From NCBI RefSeq assembly GCF_010692745.1, contig NZ_JAAHTB010000003.1, positions 1 to 64,000 on the forward strand: 64,000 bases of DNA, given 5' to 3'. The notes under the pieces are model-generated. The model ran no database searches. It worked only from the letters and a program-made list of their open reading frames with translations, and was not told the DNA's origin. Within the stretch, counting starts at the first letter, position 1; every line of letters begins with the position of its first letter. The position numbers and the translations under genes were made by a program. Shown here in pieces: positions 28,734 to 42,828 of this stretch. Origin of the DNA: Methylobacterium sp. BTF04 (GTDB lineage Bacteria; Pseudomonadota; Alphaproteobacteria; Rhizobiales; Beijerinckiaceae).

Positions 28734-30267
28734 ATGCAATTGACGCTCTGGACCTACGAGGGACCGCCGCATATCGGCGCCATGCGGATCGCCACCGCGA
28801 TGCGCGGCCTGCATTACGTGCTGCACGCTCCCCAGGGCGACACCTACGCCGACCTGCTGTTCACAATGATCGAGCGGCGCGATACCCGGCCGCCAGTGAC
28901 CTACACCACCTTCCAGGCGCGCGATCTCGGCTCGGATACCGCCGAGATCTTCAAGACCGCTGTGGCCGACGCCTACGAGCGCTTCCGGCCGCAGGCGATG
29001 ATCGTCGGCGCCTCGTGCACCGCGGAGCTGATCCAGGACGATCCGGGCGGCCTCGCCAAAGCGCTGGCCCTGCCGATCCCGGTGATCCCGCTGGAGCTGC
29101 CGGCCTATCAGAAGAAAGAGAACTGGGGCGCTTCGGAGACCTTCTATCGGCTGGTGCGCGCGCTGGCCGGGTCCACCGCCGAGGTCACCCCCCGCGAGGG
29201 CCGGCGCCCGCTCTGCAACATCCTCGGACCGACGGCCCTGGGCTTTCGCCACCGCGACGACCTGGTGGAGATCGAAAAGCTCCTGGCGGCCTTGGGCATC
29301 GACGTGAACGTCATCGCCCCCTCGGGCGCCAGCCCGGCCGATCTCGGACGGCTGGGGGCGGCCGACTTCAACGTCGTGCTCTACCCGGAAGTCGCGCGGG
29401 CCGCCGCCCAGCACCTTCTCAAGACCTTCGGCCAGCCGATGGTCGAGACCGTGCCGATCGGGGTCCAGGCGACGATCCGCTTCGTCGAGGAGGTCGCCAA
29501 GCTCGCCGGCGTCGATCCCGCACCGGTGCTCGCCGGCGCGCCGTCGCGGCTGCCATGGTACTCACGCTCGGTCGATTCGACCTATCTCACCGGCAAGCGC
29601 GTCTTCATCTTCGGAGACGCCACCCACGCCCTGGCCGCCGCACGGGTCGCGGCCACCGAACTCGGCTTCAAGGTGGTGGGCCTCGGGACCTACACCCGCG
29701 AATTCGCCCGCGAGGTCAGGGCTGAGGCCGCCCTCCACGGCATCGAGGCGACGATCACCGACGACTATCTCGACGTCGAAGCCGCGATCCAGGGATGCCA
29801 GGCCGAACTCGTGCTCGGCACCCAGATGGAGCGCCACATCGCCAAGCGGCTCGGCATTCCCTGCGCGGTGATCTCGTCGCCGATCCACGTCCAGGATTTT
29901 CCCGCGCGCCACTCGCCGCAGATGGGTTTCGAGGGCGCCAACGTCCTGTTCGACACCTGGGTCCATCCCCTGATGATGGGGCTGGAGGAACACCTGCTCG
30001 GCATGTTCCGCGAGGATGTCGAGTTTCACGACGGCGTCGCGCCCTCGCATCTCGGCGGCGGCGAGCGGGCGCCCCAGCCCGAGCCCATCCGTATCGAACC
30101 CACGCCGGTCGCCGAGACCCCGTCCACACCCGCCTTCGTCTGGGACCCCTCCGCCGAAAAGGAACTCAAGAAGATCCCGTTCTTCGTGCGGGGGAAGGCC
30201 CGCGCCAACACCGAACGCTTCGCGCGCGAGCGCAATCTCGCTGTCGTCACCGTCGAGACGCTCTACG

Positions 30268-30293
<26 letters not shown>
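28734..30293 (+). CDS. bchB: Dark protochlorophyllide reductase subunit BchB
   Basis: BchB is the second NifDK-like subunit and holds most of the substrate pocket. The protein is 519 residues, normal length. Asp36 ([12 protein letters not shown]), the unusual aspartate ligand of the NB-cluster, is present, as are [17 protein letters not shown] and the C-terminal domain [25 protein letters not shown], a helical segment found in all BchB/ChlB proteins. It sits between bchN and bchH, and bchH probably begins inside its last 26 bases. Confidence 0.97.
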
Positions 30294-34913
<4,620 letters not shown>

Positions 34914-34924
34914 GGACCGTCACC

Positions 34925-35683
34925 ATGGCCACCGCGACCTACGCCGAGCGCCGCTCGCAGCTCACCACCTACTTCGACCGCACGGCGGCCGAGGCCTGGG
35001 CGCGCCTGACCTCCGACGCACCCGTTTCCAAGATCCGCGCCACGGTGCGGGCCGGGCGCGACGCCATGCGGGCCAATCTCCTCGCCTGGCTGCCCGACGA
35101 CCTCACCGGCCTGCGGCTGCTCGATGCCGGTTGCGGGACCGGCGCGCTCAGCATCGAGGCGGCCGCACGCGGCGCCGAGGTGGTGGCCATCGACGTCTCG
35201 CCGACCCTGGTCGGGCTGGCGAAGGACCGCGCCGAGGAGCGTCTCGGGGCAGGGCGCATCGATTTCCGGGTCGGCGACATGCTCGACCCCTGGCTCGGCC
35301 GCTTCGACCACGTGGTGGCGATGGATTCGCTGATCCACTACGCCACCCCCGATATCGTCCGGGCTCTGGCCGAACTGTCGCTGCGCACCGACGGGTCGGT
35401 GGTGTTCACGGTGGCGCCGCGCACGCCGCTGCTCACCCTCATGCATTGGACCGGGCGCGCCTTCCCGCGCGCCGACCGGGCGCCGGCCATCGTGCCGGTG
35501 GCGGAGGCCGATCTGCGCCGGCGCGTGGCGATCGAACCGGTCCTCAGCGGGTTCGACCTCAGCCGGACGCACCGGGTCAACAGCGGCTTCTACCTGTCGC
35601 AGGCCTTCGAGCTGACCCGCCCGAACGCACTCCCGCCCGCTCCGCAGGCAGCCTCTCCCGCCGAGGGGGGAGGCTCCAGATGA
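34925..35683 (+). CDS. bchM: Mg-protoporphyrin IX O-methyltransferase BchM
   Basis: BchM methylates the C13 propionate of Mg-protoporphyrin IX with S-adenosylmethionine, preparing the ester for the AcsF cyclase. The 252-residue protein has the class I methyltransferase motif LLDAGCGTGALSIEAAARGA (about 65-84), VVAIDVSPTLV and MDSLIHY. The usual C-terminus ends near SGFYLSQAFELTR. Here about 20 extra residues (Pro, Ala and Gly rich) follow, encoded partly by a GC-rich palindrome. The stop overlaps the lhaA start (ATGA). Confidence 0.95.
   Translation: MATATYAERRSQLTTYFDRTAAEAWARLTSDAPVSKIRATVRAGRDAMRANLLAWLPDDLTGLRLLDAGCGTGALSIEAAARGAEVVAIDVSPTLVGLAKDRAEERLGAGRIDFRVGDMLDPWLGRFDHVVAMDSLIHYATPDIVRALAELSLRTDGSVVFTVAPRTPLLTLMHWTGRAFPRADRAPAIVPVAEADLRRRVAIEPVLSGFDLSRTHRVNSGFYLSQAFELTRPNALPPAPQAASPAEGGGSR
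35651..35674 (+). repeat. GC-rich palindrome in the 3' end of bchM
   Basis: GCCTCTCCC and GGGGGAGGC pair over 9 bp (one G-U) around a 6-base loop. The element lies inside the last codons of bchM, just before the lhaA start. It resembles palindromes at 42.7, 53.1 and 60.3 kb that share a CTCCC...GGGAG core, so it may be a member of a dispersed family. Confidence 0.55.
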
Positions 35684-37116
35684 TCCGTCTCGGCGACACC
35701 ATGGCCCGGGGCATCATGAAGCTCGGGCCCGGCATCCTGCCCTTCGCGGATGCCGCCACGGTCGAATTGCCGATGGGGCGCCTGCTGCGGCTCTCCCTGT
35801 TCCAGGTCACCGTCGGCATGGCCGCGGTGCTCCTCATCGGCACCCTCAACCGGGTGATGATCGTCGAACTCGAAGTGCCGGCCTGGATCGTCGCGGTGAT
35901 GCTGTCGCTGCCGCTGGTCTTCGCTCCGTTCCGCGCCATCGTCGGCTTCCGGTCGGACACCCACCGCTCGGTGCTCGGCTGGCGCCGCGTCCCGTACATC
36001 TGGTTCGGGACGATGCTGCAATTCGGCGGTCTCGCGATCATGCCGTTCGCCCTGTTGATCCTGTCGGGCGACACCACCGGGCCGACTTGGCCGGGGCATG
36101 TGGCGGCGGCCCTCGCCTTCGTCCTGGTGGGTGCCGGCCTGCACACCACGCAGACGGTGGGCCTGGCGCTCGCCACCGATCTCGCGCCGGCCCATGTCCG
36201 CCCCAAGGTGGTGGCCCTGCTCTGCGTGATGCTGCTGGTCGGCATGACGGTGAGTGCCGTGGTGTTCGGGCTGCTGCTCGCCGATTTCTCTGCCCTCCGT
36301 CTGATCAAGGTGATCCAGGGGGCGGCGGTGATCACCATCGTGCTCAACGGCATCGCCCTGTGGAAGCAGGAGGCGCGCGATCCCGGCCGCACCGACAAGT
36401 CCGCGCCGCGCCCCGCCTTCTCGGAATCCTGGGCGCAATACACCGCCAGCGGCCGTGCGCGTCGGCGCCTCGTCGCCACCGGGCTCGGCACCGCCGCCTT
36501 CTCGATGCAGGACATCCTGCTCGAGCCCTACGGCGGCCAGATCCTTCGCCTGCCGGTGGCCGCCACCACGGCGCTCACCGCCATGCTGGCCGCCGGCGGC
36601 GGAATCGGCCTGCTGTGCGCCGCGCGCTGGCTCAACCGGGGCGGCGATCCATTCCGGGTGGCGGCAGCCGGGGCCGGCGTCGGAATTCTCGCCTTCTCGG
36701 CGGTCATCTTCGCGGCGCCCCTCGATTCGGCCCGGCTCTTCACGGTGGGCGTCACTCTGATCGGTCTCGGCGGCGGGCTGTTCGCTCACGGCACGCTCAC
36801 GGCCTCCATGTCCAAGGCCGGCCCGGAGGATACCGGACTGGCGCTCGGCGCGTGGGGCGCAGTGCAGGCCAGCGCCGCCGGCCTCGCCATCGCGGCGAGC
36901 GGCATCCTGCGCGACGTCGGCTCGTATCTCGCCACGTCGGGCGCCCTCGGGGAGGGCATGAACGTGCCCTCTACCGGCTACCTCATCGTCTACCACCTCG
37001 AAATCGCACTGCTCTTCGCGACCCTGATCGCGATCGGGCCGCTCGTGCGCGACACCGCCATGCGGCGCACCGACGGCTCCGCCGGTCGTCACGTCCTCGC
37101 CAACCCGTCAGCTTGA
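35680..37116 (+). CDS. lhaA: LH1 assembly carrier LhaA
   Basis: LhaA is a membrane protein of the PucC/BCD carrier family needed for assembly of the core antenna complex, probably by delivering bacteriochlorophyll. The 478-residue protein has about 12 helices, with IGTLNRVMIVELEVPAWIVAV, FRSDTHRSVLGWRRVPYIWF and SMQDILLEPYGGQIL as family signatures. Its position between bchM and puhA is the classical one in purple bacteria (formerly ORF1696 or F1696). The ATG overlaps the bchM stop and puhA follows after 17 bases. Confidence 0.96.
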   Translation: MIRLGDTMARGIMKLGPGILPFADAATVELPMGRLLRLSLFQVTVGMAAVLLIGTLNRVMIVELEVPAWIVAVMLSLPLVFAPFRAIVGFRSDTHRSVLGWRRVPYIWFGTMLQFGGLAIMPFALLILSGDTTGPTWPGHVAAALAFVLVGAGLHTTQTVGLALATDLAPAHVRPKVVALLCVMLLVGMTVSAVVFGLLLADFSALRLIKVIQGAAVITIVLNGIALWKQEARDPGRTDKSAPRPAFSESWAQYTASGRARRRLVATGLGTAAFSMQDILLEPYGGQILRLPVAATTALTAMLAAGGGIGLLCAARWLNRGGDPFRVAAAGAGVGILAFSAVIFAAPLDSARLFTVGVTLIGLGGGLFAHGTLTASMSKAGPEDTGLALGAWGAVQASAAGLAIAASGILRDVGSYLATSGALGEGMNVPSTGYLIVYHLEIALLFATLIAIGPLVRDTAMRRTDGSAGRHVLANPSA

Positions 37117-37133
37117 GAATCGGGAGACACGCT

Positions 37134-37907
37134 ATGCCGAGAGGGGAAATCACAGGCTACGTCGACGTCGCCCAGGTCGCGCTCTATGCGTTCTGGATCT
37201 TCTTCGCCGGGCTGATCTTCTACCTGCGCCGCGAGGACCGCCGCGAGGGGTACCCGCTGGAATCGGAAGGCGCCATCGGCCGGCCGAGTCCCGACCCGAT
37301 CCTGATCCCGACGCCGAAATTCTTCCGTCTCTCCGACGGCAAGGTGAAGACCGCGCCCCCCGCCGCCGGCCCGAACGCCTGGAATTATCGCGGCTCGAAG
37401 CAGGAGGTCTGGCCGGGCTCGCCGCTGGTGCCCGACACCGACGGCCTGCACGATGCCATCGGTCCCGGTGCGTATGTCGATCGGGACGATTCCCACGACG
37501 AGACCTTCGACGGCCAGAAGCGCATCGTACCGTTGCGCGTCGCCGATCACTTCACCGTGCACGAGGACGGGCCGAACCCGATCGGCATGACCGTATTCGG
37601 CGCCGACCGGCAGGTGGCCGGCACCGTCACCGACCTGTGGATCGACCGGGGCGAGTCGATGGTGCGCTATTACGAGGTCGAACTCGGCTCCGGTGGCCGG
37701 CGCGTGCTGATGCCCGCCACCTTCTGCAAGACCGGGCGGTTCTCCCGCACGGTGAAGACCGAGGCGCTGCTGGCCGCCCAATTCGCCGATATCCCTGATC
37801 ACAAGGATCCGGATGCGCTGACCCTTTACGAAGAGGAGCGGATCGTGGCCTTCTTCGGTGCCGGCACTCTCTACGCCACCCCCACCCGCCAGGAGGCGTT
37901 CCTGTGA
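37134..37907 (+). CDS. puhA: Reaction centre H subunit PuhA
   Basis: The H subunit caps the L-M core on the cytoplasmic side and guides proton delivery to quinone QB. The 257-residue protein has one N-terminal membrane helix (about 11-30, VAQVALYAFWIFFAGLIFYL) followed by RREDRREGYPLE and the PRC-barrel cytoplasmic domain (for example FTVHEDGPNPIGMTVFGADRQVAGTVTDLWIDR). GGAGA precedes the ATG at a good distance. The gene begins the puh part of the superoperon, and its stop overlaps the puhB start. Confidence 0.97.
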   Translation: MPRGEITGYVDVAQVALYAFWIFFAGLIFYLRREDRREGYPLESEGAIGRPSPDPILIPTPKFFRLSDGKVKTAPPAAGPNAWNYRGSKQEVWPGSPLVPDTDGLHDAIGPGAYVDRDDSHDETFDGQKRIVPLRVADHFTVHEDGPNPIGMTVFGADRQVAGTVTDLWIDRGESMVRYYEVELGSGGRRVLMPATFCKTGRFSRTVKTEALLAAQFADIPDHKDPDALTLYEEERIVAFFGAGTLYATPTRQEAFL

Positions 37908-38602
37908 CCCAGCTTCGCATCGCCCCCGCGCATCAGACCGCCTCGCACGTGGTGCCGGCCAACGCCTTCGATGCGGCACCCGGTCTGCCCGGGCCGCTGC
38001 CGGCCGGCGAGTACGTCCTCTGGCAGGGCCGCCCCCGCGCCCTCGCCATCGCGGTACGCGCCCTGCACATCCGCCTCGTCGGCCTGTGGTTCGTCGGGCT
38101 GGCGCTCTGGGCGACGCTACCTCTGGCGGCGGAGGGCGACGTCCTCGGCGCGGCGATGGCCGCGGGGCCGACCCTGGCCGTCGGAGTCGGCGCCATCGCC
38201 CTGCTCTGTATCCTCGGCTGGCTCTCGGCCCGGTCGACCACCTATACGATCACCAACTGGCGTGTGGTGATGCGGGTCGGCATCGCCCTGCCGATGACCC
38301 TGAACCTGCCCTTCAACCTCGTCGCCGGCGCCGGCTGCCATCACTTTTCCGATGACAGCGGCGACCTCGCCCTCGCGGTGAAGCCCGGCAACCGAATCGC
38401 CTACCTTCACCTCTGGCCGCATGCCCGGCCGTGGCACGTCAGCTCGCCCGAGCCGATGATGCGCTCGGTGCCGGACGCCGCCCAGGTCTCGGCGATCCTC
38501 GCCCGCGCCCTGTCGGCGGCCCGCGAAATCGACGAGGAAACCGCCGCCCCGGTGATCCGCCCGCGCAGCCAGCGCGGCCCACGTCTCGCCACCGCAAGCT
38601 GA
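37904..38602 (+). CDS. puhB: Reaction centre assembly protein PuhB
   Basis: PuhB is a membrane protein with about three helices that supports assembly of the reaction centre and LH1. The 232-residue protein contains LPAGEYVLWQGRPRALAIAVRALHIR (the usual opening of PuhB) and SARSTTYTITNWRVVMRVGIALPMTLNLPF, a pleckstrin-like region of the family. A GTG start at 37904 overlaps the puhA stop. It is followed by puhC after 9 bases. Confidence 0.94.
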   Translation: MTQLRIAPAHQTASHVVPANAFDAAPGLPGPLPAGEYVLWQGRPRALAIAVRALHIRLVGLWFVGLALWATLPLAAEGDVLGAAMAAGPTLAVGVGAIALLCILGWLSARSTTYTITNWRVVMRVGIALPMTLNLPFNLVAGAGCHHFSDDSGDLALAVKPGNRIAYLHLWPHARPWHVSSPEPMMRSVPDAAQVSAILARALSAAREIDEETAAPVIRPRSQRGPRLATAS

Positions 38603-38611
38603 GGGGTCCCC

Positions 38612-39088
38612 ATGCAACGGACGACAGTTCCCGCGCCGACGTCGAAGGCCGGCCCGATCCCCGGCAAGCTCCTGATGGGCGCCGGCGCCCTGATGGTGTT
38701 CGTGATGATCACCGTCGGCGTCGCCCGCCGCGAGGGCGTCGGCCTCACCGAGATGCCCCCGGCCCATGTGGTGCGCAGCGTGCGGCTCACCGTCGAGGAC
38801 CGGCCGGACGGCTCGATCGAACTGTTCAATGCTGCTGGCGGCGGGCGGATCGCCACGGTCCATCCGGGCGAGGACAACTTTCTGCGCGCCACATTGCGGG
38901 GCTTCGGCCAGGCTCGGCTGCGGGCCGGGCTCACCCGCGAACAGCCGTTCCGCCTGACGCATTTCGATGACGGCAGCCTGCAACTCGACGACGAGTCCAC
39001 GGGCCGCAAGGTCAATCTGGGCGCCTTCGGCCCGTCCAACTTCGTCGCTTTCGCCCGTCTCCTTCCCGACACGGGAGCGGTGCGATGA
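38612..39088 (+). CDS. puhC: Photosynthetic complex assembly protein PuhC
   Basis: PuhC is a single-span membrane protein with a periplasmic domain that promotes LH1 assembly around the reaction centre. The 158-residue protein has a helix at about 19-38 (KLLMGAGALMVFVMITVGVA) and a periplasmic part with VRLTVEDRPDGSIELFNA and VHPGEDNFLRATLRGFGQARLR, patterns typical of PuhC. The last four bases overlap the next gene. Confidence 0.92.
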   Translation: MQRTTVPAPTSKAGPIPGKLLMGAGALMVFVMITVGVARREGVGLTEMPPAHVVRSVRLTVEDRPDGSIELFNAAGGGRIATVHPGEDNFLRATLRGFGQARLRAGLTREQPFRLTHFDDGSLQLDDESTGRKVNLGAFGPSNFVAFARLLPDTGAVR

Positions 39089-39387
39089 TCGGCTGGCTGA
39101 ACGGACGTCGGACCATCGACGTGCCCTGCACGGTGGAAATCGAGCAGACGCCCGAGAGCCTCCACGCCCATGTCACCCTCGATGCCGATTTCGACATCGA
39201 GCCCGGCGACGAGGTCCAGGTCCACGATTCGCCGACCTCGGTTCCCTACGGCGAGCGGCTGGTCGTGCGCCGCACCGCCACCGTGATCCGCGCCGGGCGC
39301 CTGGAGCGGCTCTGGACCAAGCTCGCCGGGCATCTTGAGCTCACCGAACTCTACGAAGTCAGCTTTTCCGAGAGGAGGCGCCTGTGA
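39085..39387 (+). CDS. Conserved-position protein between puhC and acsF, 100 aa
   Basis: This 100-residue soluble protein is locked into the operon by overlaps on both sides (ATGA with puhC, GTGA with acsF). It lacks membrane helices and consists mostly of alternating hydrophobic and charged residues, suggesting a small beta barrel ([20 protein letters not shown] and [20 protein letters not shown]). I recall similar small genes at this site in other purple-bacterial clusters but know no assigned function. A role in assembly of the reaction centre or in the AcsF step is inferred only from position. Confidence 0.8.
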   Translation: MIGWLNGRRTIDVPCTVEIEQTPESLHAHVTLDADFDIEPGDEVQVHDSPTSVPYGERLVVRRTATVIRAGRLERLWTKLAGHLELTELYEVSFSERRRL

Positions 39388-40466
39388 ACGTCTCGATCCA
39401 GCATCAGACCATCAAGCCCAAGCTTCCGATGAACGAGGGCACCAAGGCGGCGCAGGAGACGACCTTCCTGTCCCCGCGCTTTTACACCACCGATTTCGTC
39501 GAGCTCGACCGTACCGACGTCGAGCCGGTGCGCCAGGATTGGGACAAGCTCATCGCCGAGCTGCGCGCCGATCCGAACAAGCGCCACTTCACCCGCAATT
39601 CCGATTTCGACGCCGACATGTCGGGGCTCGATCCGGACCTCCGCAAGGAGTTCATGGACTTCCTGGTCTCGTCGATCACCGCCGAGTTCTCGGGTTGCGT
39701 GCTCTATGCCGAGATGCGCAAGCGCGCCAAGAACCCCGACATCCGCGAGTTGTTCGGCTTCATGAGCCGGGACGAGGCGCGCCATGCCGGGTTCATCAAC
39801 GACGTCCTCAAGGACTTCGACATCGGCATCGATCTGGGGTTTCTGACCAAGTCGAAGAAATACACCTTCTTCCGGCCGAAGTTCATCTTCTACGCGACCT
39901 ACCTTTCGGAGAAGATCGGCTACGCCCGCTACATCACCATTTTCCGGGAGCTCGAAAGACATCCCGAGCGCCGCTTCCACCCGATCTTCAAGTGGTTCGA
40001 GAAGTGGTGCAACGACGAGTTCCGCCACGGCGAGGCCTTCGCCCTGCTTATGCGCGCCAACCCGAAGCTGACCTCCGGCCTCAACCGCTACTGGATCAAG
40101 TTCTTCCTGCTCGCAGTGTTCGCGACGATGTATGTGCGCGACCATTGCCGGCCGGCCTTCCACAAGGCGCTCGGCGTCGATCCGTCGGATTACGACTTCC
40201 AGGTCTTCCGGATCACCTCCGAGATCTCGAAGCAGACCTTCCCGCTCACCCTCGATCTCGACAATCCCAAGTTCAAGCAGGCACTCGACCGCCTGCTCGC
40301 CTGCTCCAACGGCATCGCCGATGCCAAGGCGCAGGGCGGCCTGATCGGCAAGATCAAGCACGGCGCCTGGATCGCCGCCTCGGCGGTCAACTTCGCAAGG
40401 CTCTACGCGCTGCCGACCATCGACAATCCGATGCCGGCGGAGATCCGTCTCGAGCCGGTCTGGTAG
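39384..40466 (+). CDS. acsF: Aerobic Mg-protoporphyrin ester cyclase AcsF
   Basis: AcsF is the oxygen-dependent diiron enzyme that forms the isocyclic E ring of bacteriochlorophyll from Mg-protoporphyrin IX monomethyl ester. The 360-residue protein has the two diiron signatures, DEARHAGF (about 131-138) and DEFRHGEAF (about 211-219), together with the expected upstream Glu in [15 protein letters not shown] at 39384 overlaps the previous stop and follows AGAGGAGGCG, a strong ribosome binding site. Its presence, with no anaerobic bchE in this window, points to pigment synthesis in the presence of oxygen. Confidence 0.97.
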   Translation: MNVSIQHQTIKPKLPMNEGTKAAQETTFLSPRFYTTDFVELDRTDVEPVRQDWDKLIAELRADPNKRHFTRNSDFDADMSGLDPDLRKEFMDFLVSSITAEFSGCVLYAEMRKRAKNPDIRELFGFMSRDEARHAGFINDVLKDFDIGIDLGFLTKSKKYTFFRPKFIFYATYLSEKIGYARYITIFRELERHPERRFHPIFKWFEKWCNDEFRHGEAFALLMRANPKLTSGLNRYWIKFFLLAVFATMYVRDHCRPAFHKALGVDPSDYDFQVFRITSEISKQTFPLTLDLDNPKFKQALDRLLACSNGIADAKAQGGLIGKIKHGAWIAASAVNFARLYALPTIDNPMPAEIRLEPVW

Positions 40467-40477
40467 GGAACGCGCGG

Positions 40478-41395
40478 ATGGCCGCCTACGCCGTTCCTGC
40501 TGTCTATGCGGTGGTGATCTGGTGGTTCTCCACCGGGGTGATCATCCTGCTCGACCACCGGCCACGTCACACCCATCGGTGGAGCATGGCGGGCGGCACC
40601 CTGGTATTGGCCGCCGCCCTCTGGGCCATTGCCACGAGTGCGGCGGATACCAGCGAGACCGGCGCCTACATGGCCTTCACCGGCGCCTTGCTGGTCTGGG
40701 GCTGGCAGGAGATGAGCTACTATATGGGCTTCGTCTCCGGCCCGCGGCCGACCGGTTGTCCGCCGGACACGCGAGGCCTGGCCCGCTTTCGGGCGGCCGT
40801 AGGCACCAGCCTGTGGCACGAGGCGGCCATCGTAGTCGGCGGATTGGCGATTCTCGGTCTGACCTGGGGCCAGCCCAACACCTTCGCGCTGTGGACCTAT
40901 CTGATCTTCGCCGCGATGAACCTGTCGGCGAGGCTCAACATGTTCCTCGGCGTGCGCAACCTCAACGCCGAGTTCCTACCCGACCACCTCAGCTATCTCG
41001 CCTGCTTCCTGCGCAACAGGCCGATGAACCCGCTTTTCCCGGTCTCGGTCGGCCTCGCGGCCCTGGTCACCCTGTGGCTCGGTCAGGCGGCGTTGGGCGA
41101 AGGCCTTGGCGCGCACGAGGTCGTCGGCTTCACCATCATCACCACGCTGATGGCGCTGGCGACCCTGGAGCACGGCTTCCTGATGCTGCCTTTGCCCTCC
41201 GCCGCCCTCTGGCAATGGGGCCTGCCGAAGGTCGCCAACCCTGTTCCCTCGACGGCGGAGAATGCCTGCGGAGCGAGCGGGCGCGGGGGCGACCTCTCCG
41301 ACACCGGCGCTCCCCACCGCCCCGCGCTCGCGCGAGGGCAACACGCTTCCGCCGAGCCGCGGGGCTTGCCAGCCGAGCCGCGGGGCGTGGCGTAA
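40478..41395 (+). CDS. puhE: PuhE membrane protein with repeat-derived tail
   Basis: PuhE is a membrane protein of the puh operon that influences bacteriochlorophyll production and complex assembly in Rhodobacter. The 305-residue protein has about seven helices, with [39 protein letters not shown] and [20 protein letters not shown] as recognisable parts. Homologues normally end close to that last motif. Here about 50 more residues follow (rich in Pro, Ala, Gly and Arg), including two copies of an AEPRG repeat, apparently encoded by a repetitive GC-rich element. The start is ATG 40478. Confidence 0.92.
   Translation: MAAYAVPAVYAVVIWWFSTGVIILLDHRPRHTHRWSMAGGTLVLAAALWAIATSAADTSETGAYMAFTGALLVWGWQEMSYYMGFVSGPRPTGCPPDTRGLARFRAAVGTSLWHEAAIVVGGLAILGLTWGQPNTFALWTYLIFAAMNLSARLNMFLGVRNLNAEFLPDHLSYLACFLRNRPMNPLFPVSVGLAALVTLWLGQAALGEGLGAHEVVGFTIITTLMALATLEHGFLMLPLPSAALWQWGLPKVANPVPSTAENACGASGRGGDLSDTGAPHRPALARGQHASAEPRGLPAEPRGVA
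41351..41386 (+). repeat. 21-bp period direct repeat in puhE tail
   Basis: GCCGAGCCGCGGGGC occurs at 41351-41365 and again at 41372-41386. The 21-bp spacing keeps the reading frame and encodes AEPRG twice at the very end of puhE. The preceding stretch (about 41,260-41,345) is also rich in palindromes such as CTCGCGCGAG. Confidence 0.6.
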
Positions 41396-41453
41396 CGACC
41401 TCGAGACGCAATCCAACAACGAACAATACCCGATATCGGGGAAGGGGACGCGC

Positions 41454-42671
41454 ATGAACTACGAAGACATCTTCGGCGCCGAACTGGCCAGCCTCCACCA
41501 AGAGGGCCGCTACCGCGTCTTCACCGACCTGGAGCGCCATGCCGGCAACTTCCCGCACGCCACCCACCACAGTCCCGGCGGTACCCGGCCGGTCACCGTG
41601 TGGTGCTCGAACGATTATCTCGGCATGGGCCAGCATCCCGACGTGCTCGCCGCCATGCACGAAGCGCTCGACCGTTGCGGCGCCGGCGCCGGCGGCACCC
41701 GCAACATTTCCGGCACCAACCATTACCACGTGCTGCTGGAGCGCGAGCTCGCAGACCTCCACCAGAAGGAATCGGCCCTGCTGTTCACCTCCGGCTACGT
41801 CTCGAACTTGGCCGCCATCGGAACCCTGGCGGGCAAGCTGCCCAATTGCGCCGTGTTCTCGGACGAGGGCAACCACGCCTCGATGATCGAGGGCATCAAG
41901 GCGTCGCGCGCCGAGCGCCACATCTTCCGCCACAACGATCCGGAGGATCTCGACCGCAAGCTGCGCATGATCGATCCTGCGCGCCCCAAGCTCGTCGCCT
42001 TCGAGTCGGTCTATTCGATGGACGGCGACATCGCGCCGATCGCGGAAATCTGCGACGTGGCCGAAGCGCATGGCGCGCTCACCTATCTCGACGAGGTCCA
42101 CGCGGTCGGACTCTACGGCGCGCGCGGCGGCGGCATCTCGGAACGCGACGGGCTGGCGCATCGCCTCGACGTCATCGAGGGCACCCTCGGCAAGGCCTTC
42201 GCGGTTCATGGCGGCTACATCACCGGCTCGGCCAAGCTCTGCGATTTCGTGCGCAGCTTCGCCTCGGGCTTCATCTTCACCACTTCGCTGCCCCCCGCCG
42301 TGGCGGCCGGTGCCACGGCCAGCATCCGCCACCTGAAAGCCAGCGGCACCGAGCGCGCCCGGCACCAGGAGCGGGTGGCGACGGTGCGCGCGCGGCTCGA
42401 TGAGGTCGGCATCCCGTACCTCCCCAACGACAGCCACATCGTGCCGGTGATGGTCTGCGATCCGGTGCTGTGCAAGGCGATCAGCGACACCCTGCTCGAC
42501 TCGTTCGGCATCTACGTCCAGCCGATCAACTACCCCACGGTGCCGCGCGGGACCGAGCGCCTGCGCATCACCCCGTCGCCACTGCATTCGGATGCCGACA
42601 TCGACCATCTGGTCGATGCGCTGAGCACGATCTGGGGTCGGATGGGCGTGCAGCGCGCAGCCGCCGAATAG
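41454..42671 (+). CDS. hemA: 5-aminolevulinate synthase HemA
   Basis: HemA condenses glycine and succinyl-CoA to 5-aminolevulinate, the first precursor of bacteriochlorophyll and heme in alphaproteobacteria. The 405-residue PLP enzyme has [14 protein letters not shown] (about 49-62), [43 protein letters not shown] and the lysine motif [14 protein letters not shown] (Lys about 247). GAAGGGGA precedes the ATG. Placing hemA inside the photosynthesis operon couples precursor supply to pigment demand. The immediate upstream DNA has a CCCGATATCGGG palindrome (41429-41440) of unknown meaning. Confidence 0.97.
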   Translation: MNYEDIFGAELASLHQEGRYRVFTDLERHAGNFPHATHHSPGGTRPVTVWCSNDYLGMGQHPDVLAAMHEALDRCGAGAGGTRNISGTNHYHVLLERELADLHQKESALLFTSGYVSNLAAIGTLAGKLPNCAVFSDEGNHASMIEGIKASRAERHIFRHNDPEDLDRKLRMIDPARPKLVAFESVYSMDGDIAPIAEICDVAEAHGALTYLDEVHAVGLYGARGGGISERDGLAHRLDVIEGTLGKAFAVHGGYITGSAKLCDFVRSFASGFIFTTSLPPAVAAGATASIRHLKASGTERARHQERVATVRARLDEVGIPYLPNDSHIVPVMVCDPVLCKAISDTLLDSFGIYVQPINYPTVPRGTERLRITPSPLHSDADIDHLVDALSTIWGRMGVQRAAAE

Positions 42672-42684
42672 ACGACCTTCGCCC

Positions 42685-42800
42685 GCTGCGGGGGAGGGTG
42701 GTCGCGGAGCGACGGCAAGAGGGGCGACGCCACATCCCAATCGTGGTTGTCCCTCTCCGATACGCTCGGTGGCCCCTCTCCCGCAGAGTGGCGAGGGATG
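42685..42800 (+). repeat. Imperfect inverted repeat between hemA and bchI
   Basis: A left arm with GCTGCGGGGGAGGG (from about 42,689) and a right arm with CCCCTCTCCCGCAGAG (from about 42,773) are inverted relatives, about 70 bp apart. The left arm continues with a GTCGCGG-GCGAC segment that is also found beside the palindrome in crtF at 53.1 kb, so these are likely copies of one dispersed element. Confidence 0.6.
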
Positions 42801-42828
42801 GCGAACACTGGAACCCGGGACACTGCTC

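Noticed and set aside
42769-42828. Earlier bchI start at ATG 42769
   Set aside because: The extra 20 codons would be encoded by the GC-rich inverted repeat, far from the conserved AAA+ beginning.
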